Shown here one piece after another: positions 25,997-33,319 of a stretch of 64,000 nucleotides of DNA (positions are counted from its first letter, which is position 1; each line of letters begins with the position of its first letter). The notes beneath the pieces are model-generated. The model did no database searches and was not told where the DNA came from. It was given only the letters and a program-made list of their open reading frames with translations. Source of the stretch: Rhodobacteraceae bacterium Alg231-30. Its GTDB lineage: Bacteria; Pseudomonadota; Alphaproteobacteria; Rhodobacterales; Rhodobacteraceae. A program made the position numbers and the translations under genes. Location of the stretch: positions 954,767 to 1,018,766 of the forward strand of contig FREU01000001.1 in assembly GCA_900143615.1 (NCBI GenBank), read 5' to 3'.

Positions 25997-26036
25997 GTCT
26001 GTGTCCTTACCGGTCTCGGTAAGGGAGCGCGCGGGG

Positions 26037-26423
26037 TTAGACAGATCCGAACCCGTTCATCCGCCGCGCCCATTGGTACGCGACGATCACCCCCTTAAGT
26101 CTTGGGAGAAGGTAGAGCGAGAGGGCGACACAGCCAACCGAAAAAATGGTAAAAAGGATCAAAGGATCGGGCCGCCAATGGACAAAGGCGATGTGCAGCA
26201 TCGGCGCCATAAGATGTCCCACAAGCAGGATCGTCAAATAGGCCGGACCGTCATCTGCGCGATGATGGTGAAATTCCTCTTTGCAGACGGAACAGTTGTC
26301 GCGCACTTTCAGATACCCTTTGAGCATCGGCCCGGAGCCACAATTGGGGCACCGTCGGCGCCAGCCACGCAAGAGCGCAGGCTTAAGCGGACGGTCGTCC
26401 GCAATTTGGGTAATCTCAGTCAT
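26037..26423 (-). CDS. DUF983 family zinc-ribbon membrane protein
   Basis: A protein of 128 residues. The N-terminal half has a zinc-ribbon pair, CPNCG and CSVC, in the order CPNCGSGPMLKGYLKVRDNC..., then EEFHHHRADDGPAYLT, which is the DUF983 signature. Two membrane helices follow (LTILLVGHLMAPMLHIAFVH and ILFTIFSVGCVALSLYLLP). The ATG at 26423 follows AGGGAC; an in-frame GTG lies at 26435. The family is widespread in alphaproteobacteria, without a firm function. Confidence 0.86.
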   Translation of the reverse strand: MTEITQIADDRPLKPALLRGWRRRCPNCGSGPMLKGYLKVRDNCSVCKEEFHHHRADDGPAYLTILLVGHLMAPMLHIAFVHWRPDPLILFTIFSVGCVALSLYLLPRLKGVIVAYQWARRMNGFGSV

Positions 26424-26503
26424 TTGGTCCCTCACTGTTCGCGCTCACAAAATGAGGTCGATGAGCAAGTTTTTAAAGGGTGCAAATCGCCTTGCGTCCC
26501 GAT

Positions 26504-26542
26504 GTCGCAAAACAACTCAAAAATAATTTGGGTCTTTGCGAC
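26504..26542. promoter_or_regulatory. Spaced perfect inverted repeat GTCGCAAA / TTTGCGAC
   Basis: GTCGCAAA (26504-26511) and TTTGCGAC (26535-26542) form an eight-base inverted repeat with a 23-base A+T-rich spacer. It lies in the divergent region between DUF983 and the EF-hand protein (spacer 26424-26627). The distance between half-site centres is about three DNA turns, which suits an operator bound by a multimeric regulator. No clear ECF -35/-10 pair was found. Confidence 0.4.
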
Positions 26543-26627
26543 GGAAACCCGTGGGGCGGGCGTTTGATTAGTATTCAACAGGCAAGACGCCGGCGCGGCA
26601 ACGCGTTTCGAACAGGAGTTAAAGAAT

Positions 26628-27371
26628 ATGAAAAGCACCTATGTTATCACAGCAGTTCTTGCAGCTGCCCTAAGTGTTACCGCGGTTGGAGCATCCGCTC
26701 AAAGCGGGATGAAGGGCCACAAAATGATGGGGGCCAAAGCCTCTGGTGGTCAGATGATGGGCGGCTTGATGCATGGTGGATCCATGCGTGGCGGCATGTC
26801 ATTTGAAGATCTGGATACTGATGGTGACGGGTTCCTCACCTCCGAAGAGCTTCAAGCCCCGATGATGGAGCGTTTCGCAGCGATTGATGCTGATGGGGAT
26901 GGCTTTGTCACTCTGGAAGAACTGCAAGCACATGTAGCCTCAAACAACTACTCAGGCCGGAATGTGAACGTCGAGCAGATGTTCACCAAACTGGACGCGG
27001 ACGAAGACGGTAAGCTGAGCGTGGAAGAAATGCATCCGCGTAGTGATCGTCATGCCGATATGTTCGCGCTGATGGACGTCGATGGCGACGGCAAGATTTC
27101 GGCAGAAGAATTTGCCAACCGCCGTCAAACTATGCGTGCGGCGTATCAAAGCGAGCGTGCTCAGCGCAGCTTTGAAGCCTTTGACGCGGATGGCGACGGA
27201 GTGATCTCGCAAGAGGAATTCGAAGCGGGTTTTGCCAAGCTGTCGCAATCTGAGCGTGGTGGTAAAGAGATACGTCACGGCAAGTCCATGAAGAGTGGCA
27301 AAGACATGCGTGGTGCAAAAAACATGCGCGGCAATGGCGGCTGCGAAATGATGAGTAAACGTAGCCGCTAA
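26628..27371 (+). CDS. Secreted EF-hand calcium-binding protein with five EF loops
   Basis: A 247-residue exported protein. The signal peptide covers residues 1-25 with cleavage after ASA. A Met/His/Gly-rich stretch follows (HKMMGAK...GGQMMGGLMHGG). Five canonical 12-residue EF loops are visible: DTDGDGFLTSEE, DADGDGFVTLEE, DADEDGKLSVEE, DVDGDGKISAEE and DADGDGVISQEE, each with acidic residues at 1, 3, 5 and Glu at 12. The C-terminal tail is Lys/Met/Gly-rich and ends with one cysteine. It lies upstream of an ECF sigma factor with a hairpin between, so it may belong to a metal- or calcium-responsive envelope unit. Confidence 0.88.
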   Translation: MKSTYVITAVLAAALSVTAVGASAQSGMKGHKMMGAKASGGQMMGGLMHGGSMRGGMSFEDLDTDGDGFLTSEELQAPMMERFAAIDADGDGFVTLEELQAHVASNNYSGRNVNVEQMFTKLDADEDGKLSVEEMHPRSDRHADMFALMDVDGDGKISAEEFANRRQTMRAAYQSERAQRSFEAFDADGDGVISQEEFEAGFAKLSQSERGGKEIRHGKSMKSGKDMRGAKNMRGNGGCEMMSKRSR

Positions 27372-27388
27372 TTGGCAATAACTGACTT

Positions 27389-27416
27389 GTCGGGCGGGAA
27401 TGATCTCGCCCGACAT
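27389..27416 (+). terminator. Hairpin between the EF-hand gene and the sigma-factor gene
   Basis: TGTCGGGCG (27389-27397) pairs perfectly with CGCCCGACA (27408-27416) around a ten-base loop. Only a weak TT follows, so it may act as an attenuator that lowers sigma-factor transcription relative to the EF-hand gene. Confidence 0.6.
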
Positions 27417-27452
27417 TGAACAATAACCCTCAACGCGCTAGCCATCGGGATT

Positions 27453-28037
27453 ATGAGCATGCCCTATGACCAGCAGGACGATATCCCGGACGACGCGCTG
27501 TTAGTGCTGTTTGCAAACGGGGATCAGTCTGCCGCACGAATATTGACGCTGCGTTTGACACCTCGGGTGTTTTCGCAGGCATTTCGGATGTTGGGGGACA
27601 AGGCCGAGGCAGAAGACGTCGCACAGGAAGCAATGATCCGGTTGTGGAAAATTGCGCCTGAGTGGCGTCAGGGCGAGGCCAAGGTCACAACCTGGTTGTA
27701 TCGTGTTGTGGCCAACCTGTGTACGGATCGATTGCGCAAGACGCGCGGCGTGGCGCTGGACGCTATCGCGGAGCCCGAAGATGGCGCCAAACCGGCCGCA
27801 GAAGTGATGCAGGAAGATGCCCGCATGAGCGCGCTTCAGGCTGCATTGGCGCAATTGCCGGAACGTCAAAGACAGGCGGTGGTATTGCGCCACATAGAAG
27901 GTTTGGGCAATCCTGAGATTGCCGAAATAGTAGGTATTAGCGTCGAGGCGGTCGAAAGCCTGACGGCGCGTGGGAAACGGGCGTTGACCAAAATATTGGC
28001 GGATCAACGCGAAGCTCTGGGGTATTCCGATGGGTGA
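27453..28037 (+). CDS. ECF-family RNA polymerase sigma factor
   Basis: A sigma factor of 194 residues with region 2 (ILTLRLTPRVFSQAFRMLGDKAEAEDVAQEAMIRLWK, split as read) and TTWLYRVVANLCTDRLRK, and region 4 near residues 127-180 (LAQLPERQRQAVVLRHIEGLGNPEIAEIVGISVEAVESLTARGKRAL, of which the helix-turn-helix is the NPEIAEIVGISVEAVESL part). The order is typical of metal- or envelope-stress ECF factors such as CnrH. Two ATGs six bases apart are possible starts (27453, 27459). It overlaps the next gene by eight bases, the usual coupling of an ECF factor with its anti-sigma. Confidence 0.9.
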   Translation: MSMPYDQQDDIPDDALLVLFANGDQSAARILTLRLTPRVFSQAFRMLGDKAEAEDVAQEAMIRLWKIAPEWRQGEAKVTTWLYRVVANLCTDRLRKTRGVALDAIAEPEDGAKPAAEVMQEDARMSALQAALAQLPERQRQAVVLRHIEGLGNPEIAEIVGISVEAVESLTARGKRALTKILADQREALGYSDG

Positions 28038-28404
28038 TGACAAACTTGACGACATGATGTTGGACGATCTGTTTGCGACAGCGGCGCGCGAAATGGAAGA
28101 AGCTGTCTCATCCGATTTGTTGGCGCGGGTCATGGCGGATGCCTTGGCGGTTCAGGCTGAACAGCAACAGCAGCCCGAACCGGAAAAAGCGCCCAAACTG
28201 ACGATGTTCCAGGTCGTTGTGAAAGTGCTCGGCGGTTGGCAATCCATGGGTGGTTTGGCTGCGGCAACGGTCGCTGGTGTTTGGATCGGTGTGGCAGCAG
28301 GTCCGGAAATGATGCAATCTGACTGGGCTGGTAGCCTGTTGACAACAAATGCCGAGAGCTATCTCTCGGATCTTGATAACAGCTACGCCTTTGTGCTGGA
28401 CTGA
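28030..28404 (+). CDS. Single-pass membrane protein, probable anti-sigma factor
   Basis: A 124-residue protein not recognised by sequence. The N-terminal 70 residues are acidic and helical (DDKLDDMMLDDLFATAAREMEEA), then comes one hydrophobic segment at about 74-92 (SMGGLAAATVAGVWIGVAA) and a short periplasmic tail. That layout, its eight-base overlap with the ECF sigma gene and its one-base overlap (TGATG) with the sensor-like gene downstream fit a membrane anti-sigma factor holding the sigma factor at the inner membrane. The function is inferred from position only. Confidence 0.6.
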   Translation: MGDDKLDDMMLDDLFATAAREMEEAVSSDLLARVMADALAVQAEQQQQPEPEKAPKLTMFQVVVKVLGGWQSMGGLAAATVAGVWIGVAAGPEMMQSDWAGSLLTTNAESYLSDLDNSYAFVLD

Positions 28405-28967
28405 TGGGGGTGGGGATGTCTGAGGACAAGAATAAAACATCAAGACGCTCGCGGCTGACGCGGGTGTTATTGGTGGGGTCGCTGGCCTTGAACCTGATTA
28501 TCCTTGGGATTGTCGGCGGGGCTGCATTTGTGGCCAAAGACGAGATGGAGCGTCGCAAGTCCTCCGATCGCGTCGTGTCCCCGCATGTAGCGGCGTTGAG
28601 CCGCGATGACCGTCGGGCTGTTGGGCAGGCAATTCGCGATGCCTATCGCTCCTCAGAAATCGAGTATTCCAATGATCGCAAGGCGATGGCGCGAGCAATT
28701 GAGATTTTGCGCGCAGATACTTTCGATGCAGAGGCGCTGCGGGATGTGATCGAGAATCTCGACGCGATTGGTGACATACGGCGCAAAGTTGCGAATGACG
28801 TGATGCTTGAGAGAATTGGTTCGATGTCTGCTGAAGAGCTCGAGGCATATACCCAGCGTCTGGAGGGCATTTTACAACATTCCCACGACCGTAGCAGGTA
28901 TTCCCACGAGCAAGAGAAAGATCACAAAGACCGCTCAAAGAATTGGGAAAAGAAGCGCTCTGAGTAA
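28404..28967 (+). CDS. Periplasmic heavy-metal-sensor-like protein (CnrR/ZraP/CpxP type)
   Basis: A protein of 187 residues. One N-terminal membrane anchor (about 22-45: VLLVGSLALNLIILGIVGG) is followed by a long helical domain with LSRDDRRAVGQAIRDAYRS and DAEALRDVIENLDAIGDIRRKV. This is the pattern of the periplasmic metal-sensor superfamily related to CnrR, ZraP and CpxP, and ends in a His/Asp/Lys-rich tail (HSHDRSRYSHEQEKDHKD) that could bind metal. It is the third gene after the ECF sigma factor. By analogy with Cnr systems it may sense a metal or envelope state and act through the anti-sigma. The analogy is inference. Confidence 0.72.
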   Translation: MGVGMSEDKNKTSRRSRLTRVLLVGSLALNLIILGIVGGAAFVAKDEMERRKSSDRVVSPHVAALSRDDRRAVGQAIRDAYRSSEIEYSNDRKAMARAIEILRADTFDAEALRDVIENLDAIGDIRRKVANDVMLERIGSMSAEELEAYTQRLEGILQHSHDRSRYSHEQEKDHKDRSKNWEKKRSE

Positions 28968-29056
28968 GCCAGCGCGAACCAAAATCATCTCAACACGTCA
29001 AGAAACAGTTTTCAATCGGCATGCGGTGTCTGGCAAACGGCGCAGCGCGCGTATCG

Positions 29057-30487
29057 CTACGCTGCCGGACGGCATAGGGTAAACTGATCGCGCCCTTCGG
29101 CTTTGGCGCCATAGAGGGCTTGGTCGGCAAGGTCGATCAACCGAGTGGCGGTTGCACATTCGTCTGAGCAAAGCGCCATTTGATGCAGCCTTTCATCCGC
29201 CAATGAAAGGTGATTTGGCGCTGCCATGGCGACGCCTATGCTGATTGTGACTGGGATCTGGATGTCGCGGTCCCGAATGTAAACAGGGTCCTTGCGCACA
29301 ATTTCACAGAGCCGGGCCGCAACCTCTTCGGCTTTTCTAGGCGATGTGCGCTGTAGCACAACAAGGAATTCTTCCCCCCCAATGCGCGCAATCAAATCGG
29401 CCTCGCCGAGCGCTGCGCGCAGGCGGCGGGCCACCTCGGAGAGAACGATGTCTCCGGAGGTGTGTCCGTATTTGTCATTGACGGATTTGAAGTGGTCCAG
29501 ATCCGCCACCATCACCGCAAACTCTTCGCCCAATTGTCCCGATTGTTGGGCAATCCGGCTCAGTTTGGGCAAAGCATACCGTCGGTTGTACAGTCCCGTG
29601 AGTGAATCCGTGACGGCGGCGCTTAGCCCGGCCTCTACCGATTGGCGCAGCCTGTCGGTAAGGCGTTTGCGTTGAATGATCGCATCTAGCCGGAGGGCCG
29701 CTTCTTCAGAATCAAACGGTCCGGACATGACATCATTGGCCCCAAGGTCCAGCGCATTTATGCTTGTGAGGTCATCATCGTGGTCCAGCACCACCAGCAC
29801 TGCCGCATGACGGGTTTTCCGGCGCGACCGCAGCTCGGCCAGAAAGCGGAGCCCAACCTCAGGACAAGAAATGCAGACTGCGACAACAAAGGCGTCAGGC
29901 GTGGGGTATTGGGACATGTCACGGATGGCATCTTCAACAGTTGTCTTGCGCAGCCGGTAGGGGACGCGGGGTCCCAACATGGCACGCCAGTGTTGTCCCT
30001 GTTTGCCGGTTTGTGCTGCTAAAACCACCGCGGCAGGCACTTCAAAACCTGCTCTGGGATCGGCCAAACCCGGCATATGTGCAATGCTGTCGCGCAATCT
30101 CATCTCTACAAGACTGTCACGCGCGCGCATCAGGCTGCGGATGCGGGCCAAAAGCCCGTCATCTGCCACGGGTTTTGTAAGAAACTCGTCTGCGCCTGCG
30201 CGTAATGTGTCCAGCCGTGTTTGACGTTTTGGGTCATCACTCACAACAATGAGTGGAATTTGAGACGTTCTTTCACAGGCCTTAAGCCGTCGGCACATGT
30301 CCAGAACGCTCATATCCGGCATGTTACCCCCCAGAATAATAATGTCGGGCAGGTTGATCTGGAGGCGCGCGATCGCCTGCGCCGCAGTGCTGGCCTGTTC
30401 GACCTTTAAGAAGGCGCTGGCGAGCTTTACCTTCAGCACAATGCGATTCGTGGCGACGGTGTCGACGATCAAAATTTGGCCTGACAT
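29057..30487 (-). CDS. PleD-like diguanylate cyclase with degenerate receiver domains
   Basis: A 476-residue protein in the PleD layout: receiver 1 (about 1-120), receiver-like 2 (about 150-280) and GGDEF domain (about 300-470). The cyclase site is intact as RIGGEEF, with DSLTGLYNRR and DLDHFKSVND. The product would be cyclic di-GMP. Unusually, receiver 1 lacks its phosphoacceptor: the usual LDxxMP reads LGGNMP, and the acidic pair reads VDT. The inhibitory I-site before GGEEF reads GEAD in place of RxxD. Output may therefore be phosphorylation-independent and not product-inhibited. No DivK-like partner is adjacent. Confidence 0.9.
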   Translation of the reverse strand: MSGQILIVDTVATNRIVLKVKLASAFLKVEQASTAAQAIARLQINLPDIIILGGNMPDMSVLDMCRRLKACERTSQIPLIVVSDDPKRQTRLDTLRAGADEFLTKPVADDGLLARIRSLMRARDSLVEMRLRDSIAHMPGLADPRAGFEVPAAVVLAAQTGKQGQHWRAMLGPRVPYRLRKTTVEDAIRDMSQYPTPDAFVVAVCISCPEVGLRFLAELRSRRKTRHAAVLVVLDHDDDLTSINALDLGANDVMSGPFDSEEAALRLDAIIQRKRLTDRLRQSVEAGLSAAVTDSLTGLYNRRYALPKLSRIAQQSGQLGEEFAVMVADLDHFKSVNDKYGHTSGDIVLSEVARRLRAALGEADLIARIGGEEFLVVLQRTSPRKAEEVAARLCEIVRKDPVYIRDRDIQIPVTISIGVAMAAPNHLSLADERLHQMALCSDECATATRLIDLADQALYGAKAEGRDQFTLCRPAA

Positions 30488-30567
30488 TGTGGTACCCGCG
30501 AACTTACTAAGTGTTAACTAAACTTGTATCGGTATTGGTTAAGAAAACATTTCCATGATGGTGAAAA

Positions 30568-30852
30568 ATGTCCCTATCCACTGAAGCGGCGGAAACGCTG
30601 GGGCTGCGTGTGTTGGCGTGGTTGGTTGCAAATGACGATTTATTGCCGGTTTTTCTGGGCGCTAGTGGCGCCAGCTCTGGCGAGTTGGCACAGCGCGCGG
30701 CCGAGCCTGAGTTTCTGGGGTCGGTGCTTGAATTTCTGACCATGGATGACGCTTGGGTTGTGGCGTTTTGTGACGCCAATGGCGAAGCTTATGAAACGCC
30801 TATGATGGCCGCGCAGGTTCTGTTGGGGGCGTCGCGTATGCACTGGACCTGA
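30568..30852 (+). CDS. DUF3572 family protein
   Basis: A 94-residue helical cytoplasmic protein matching DUF3572: ETLGLRVLAWLVANDDLLPVFLGASGAS, then AQRAAEPEFLGSVLEFLTMDDAWVVAFC (each split in reading). It is divergent from the PleD-like gene. The family is typical of alphaproteobacteria and often lies beside PleD/DivK-type genes, as here; its function is unknown. The 80-base divergent spacer contains two TTAA-type sites (about 30515 and 30538), but they lack CtrA spacing. Confidence 0.85.
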   Translation: MSLSTEAAETLGLRVLAWLVANDDLLPVFLGASGASSGELAQRAAEPEFLGSVLEFLTMDDAWVVAFCDANGEAYETPMMAAQVLLGASRMHWT

Positions 30853-30950
30853 TGGGCGCGCGCAAGGCACTTGTGTGATTGTCAAAGGCGGGGCATGGTC
30901 GCGTCAAGATGAGGTTGTCAGCCTGACCAGATTTCCCGAAAGGACATAGA

Positions 30951-31640
30951 ATGCGCGCAGATGGGCTTTTGTTTGATAAAGATGGCACGCTGTTTGATTT
31001 TGCCGGCACGTGGAACGTCTGGGCACATCAGTCTATTTTGGGGTTTGCGAAAGGTGATCCGGATTTGGCGCTGCGCATTGCCAATGCACTGGAATATGAT
31101 CTCGATGCGCGCAGCTTTCTGCCGCAAAGCTTTGTAATCGCTGGGACAAACCGCGAAGCCGCAGAAGCGGTGGCCAGCGCCATAGAAGGCGCGGATGTTG
31201 ATGCCATCGAAGAAAAAATGATGCAGGATGCTGCCCAAGCGCCGCTGGTGCCGGCGGTGCCTCTTGCGCCTTTGTTGGATGGGTTTGCACAGTCAGGTTT
31301 GCGCCTCGGGGTGATGACCAATGACACCGAATTTGCTGCGCGCGCGCATCTGGATTGGGCTGGCGTGGTCGGGATGTTTGACTTTATTGCAGGCTTTGAC
31401 AGCGGCTTTGGCGCCAAGCCTGACCCGCAGCCTTTGCTGGCTTTCGCAGATCAGATGAAACTTGATCCTGCGCGTGTGGTGATGGTGGGCGACAGCACCC
31501 ATGATTTGATCGCTGGGCGTCGGGCAGGGATGCAGACTGTGGCTGTGCTCACAGGTATGGCAGGGACCAAAGAGTTGGCACCTCATGCCGATGTGGTTCT
31601 GCAAGACATTGGACATATTCCGGCGTGGTTGGCTGCCTAA
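30951..31640 (+). CDS. HAD-superfamily phosphatase (phosphoglycolate phosphatase-like)
   Basis: A protein of 229 residues with the HAD motifs: nucleophile DKDGT (LLFDKDGTLFDF) at residue 8, the motif II threonine in LGVMTNDTE, the lysine in GAKPDPQPLLAF and the acidic GDSTHDLIAGRRAG. A helical cap of about 90 residues lies after motif I, as in the Gph/PGP subgroup. The substrate is a small phosphate ester, unknown in detail. AAAGGA precedes the ATG. It is followed by a gene-free stretch of 196 bases with a large palindrome. Confidence 0.86.
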   Translation: MRADGLLFDKDGTLFDFAGTWNVWAHQSILGFAKGDPDLALRIANALEYDLDARSFLPQSFVIAGTNREAAEAVASAIEGADVDAIEEKMMQDAAQAPLVPAVPLAPLLDGFAQSGLRLGVMTNDTEFAARAHLDWAGVVGMFDFIAGFDSGFGAKPDPQPLLAFADQMKLDPARVVMVGDSTHDLIAGRRAGMQTVAVLTGMAGTKELAPHADVVLQDIGHIPAWLAA

Positions 31641-31735
31641 AAGGCGCCGACGCTGCCAATCCTCTGCTATCAGAGGGCGCGGTAAAATAGCCTGCCATGA
31701 CCGAGCGCAGGCGGCTACCAAAATGCGAACCGCCA

Positions 31736-31770
31736 TCAAACCTGGCGTGCACTAGGCACTCCAGGTTTGA
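31736..31770. repeat. 35-base near-perfect palindrome between convergent genes
   Basis: TCAAACCTGG (31736-31745) pairs perfectly with CCAGGTTTGA (31761-31770), and inside it GTGC pairs with GCAC around ACTAG, with one C/T mismatch. A second hairpin, AAGCCTG/CAGGCTT (31777-31796), follows. No T-run is present. It lies between the HAD gene and the convergent glycine-rich protein gene, so a bidirectional transcription end or structured RNA is likely. Confidence 0.55.
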
Positions 31771-31836
31771 AGCAGAAAGCCTGAGTGCGCAGGCTTCGGT
31801 TGGAAAGGGGCAACCTCTCCGGCTGTTGTAGGATTA

Positions 31837-32109
31837 TTAGCGTTTTTTGCCTTTGTTGTGTTTTGACCCGTGATCCCGTTTGTCGTTTTTGTCGTTTTTG
31901 TCGATGGCGCCGCTGATGGCACCAGCTGCGGCACCGATTGCGGCGCCTTGTTTGGCATCTCCACCGGCGATTTCAGAGACCACGGCCCCTGCAATTGCGC
32001 CTTTGAGGGCGCGGTCGCCAATTTTGCCAGCCGATGCGCTGGCCGGGATGCTTAGGGCCATGGCTACAGTTGCGGCGGCGATTGTGGTGTTCTTGAAAAA
32101 ATGTGTCAT
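31837..32109 (-). CDS. Small secreted glycine-zipper-like protein
   Basis: An exported protein of 90 residues. The signal peptide is MTHFFKNTTIAAATVAMALS with cleavage after ASA. The mature part has a small-residue helix of glycine-zipper type (LKGAIAGAVVSEIAGGDAK, then GAAIGAAAGAISGAI) and a charged tail rich in Asp, Asn, Lys and His (KNDKNDKRDHGSKHNKGKKR, 20 residues). Such proteins often sit in the outer membrane or form envelope oligomers. Start 32109 (ATG) is chosen; an in-frame TTG lies nine bases upstream. No operon partner. Confidence 0.7.
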   Translation of the reverse strand: MTHFFKNTTIAAATVAMALSIPASASAGKIGDRALKGAIAGAVVSEIAGGDAKQGAAIGAAAGAISGAIDKNDKNDKRDHGSKHNKGKKR

Positions 32110-32262
32110 GGGTTCCAACCTTTCTGATCAAAGCATCCTTTGTGGCTGCCTTCTGATAAGATATTTAGGAGGTTGGAAATCGATCACTTGCCTATAGCGG
32201 ACAGGAAGTTTTGTCTGCCTGCCAAAGGCGATTTGATTGCTAAATACCTGCGAAATACTTTG

Positions 32263-33216
32263 TCACATGCGCCCGTCACCCAGTGGGCTTTGCTGCTGAA
32301 GCTCAGGTAACTCACTGAACACATAGTCACGCATATGCGCACTAAACGCCGCCAGCAGCGGGCTCTCCAATCGGTTTTGCGGTGTCACCATCCCAACGGA
32401 CATTGCAGAGGCGCCAATATGAATGGGCAGGGGTGCGAGACTGTCTTTTGCCGCGCTGTGTCGTAGCGCGTAGCGGGGCAAAACCGTGAGGAAATCTGTG
32501 TTGCGCAACATCTCTAAAATGGCGCCAGCGGATTCACTTTGAAAGGCAAACTTCAACGTGCTGACCCCAAGAGAAGTCAAGAGCGCGGCCATGTCCGACT
32601 GCAACATGCTGTGCTCCGAGTGGCTGATCCAAGTGGCGCGCTCAAGATCACGTGCGGTGATTTCGCTCTTCTGTGACAGCCAGTGATCTGCGCGCCCCAC
32701 AATGACATGGTCGTCGCGAAACAGCGGCTCAACCGACAGATCGTTTTTGGATGACGTGAGCAGTCGAAGAGGGCAGATAACGACATCCAGTTGGTTTAAC
32801 AAAACACGTCGTTCCAATTGGGGGAAATACTCGGCGATGAGCTTTATTTCGGTGTCGGGCCGTGGCTGCAGAAAACTGGAAATTGCATCCCCAACAAGGC
32901 GTTCGCACAAAAACGGTGGCGCGCCAATCTTAAGCTGACCGCTCATGCCGCCCAAAACGATCTGCACATCTTCCAGCGCCCTTTGGCGGGTCAATTTGAT
33001 GGTACGTCCGTGGTTGGCCAGCTTTTTGCCAACTTCGGTCGGGATCAGCGGGCGGGTGCTGCGCTCAAACAGCTGCACGCCCATTCGGGTTTCTAGATTT
33101 GTGATCATGCGGCTGAGCGCGGGTTGGGATGTGCCCAACCGTTTGGCCGCCTCGTTCAAAGTGCCAAACTCAACGATCGCCGCCAGCTGTTCCAAATGCC
33201 TAGGGTCAATGTTCAT
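32263..33216 (-). CDS. LysR-family transcriptional regulator
   Basis: A 317-residue regulator. The N-terminal winged helix (residues 5-62) reads LEQLAAIVEFGTLNEAAKRLGTSQPALSRMI, the standard LysR HTH, and the rest is the two-lobed substrate domain. It is divergent from the sulfatase gene, with a 103-base spacer. LysR proteins usually activate the divergent operon in response to a substrate or product, so this one probably controls the sulfatase and the TAXI-TRAP genes. A T-N11-A box could not be fixed confidently. Confidence 0.9.
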   Translation of the reverse strand: MNIDPRHLEQLAAIVEFGTLNEAAKRLGTSQPALSRMITNLETRMGVQLFERSTRPLIPTEVGKKLANHGRTIKLTRQRALEDVQIVLGGMSGQLKIGAPPFLCERLVGDAISSFLQPRPDTEIKLIAEYFPQLERRVLLNQLDVVICPLRLLTSSKNDLSVEPLFRDDHVIVGRADHWLSQKSEITARDLERATWISHSEHSMLQSDMAALLTSLGVSTLKFAFQSESAGAILEMLRNTDFLTVLPRYALRHSAAKDSLAPLPIHIGASAMSVGMVTPQNRLESPLLAAFSAHMRDYVFSELPELQQQSPLGDGRM

Positions 33217-33319
33217 ATCAAAAACGCAAGTTACTGTGTCACATCTTTATTGGACGGATATGTTGTGAGCGTCAACTATTGCAGGCAGGTGATTACGTCT
33301 AACCAACTGTAAGAGTGAT

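Noticed and set aside
26521..26570. ECF-type promoter GGAAAC...CGTTT upstream of the EF-hand gene
   Set aside because: GGAAAC at 26543 and CGTT at 26561 are only 12 bases apart, too short for an ECF -35/-10 pair, which needs about 16.
30488..30567. CtrA sites between the PleD-like gene and DUF3572
   Set aside because: TTAA occurs at about 30515 and 30538, but the spacing does not match TTAA-N7-TTAA.
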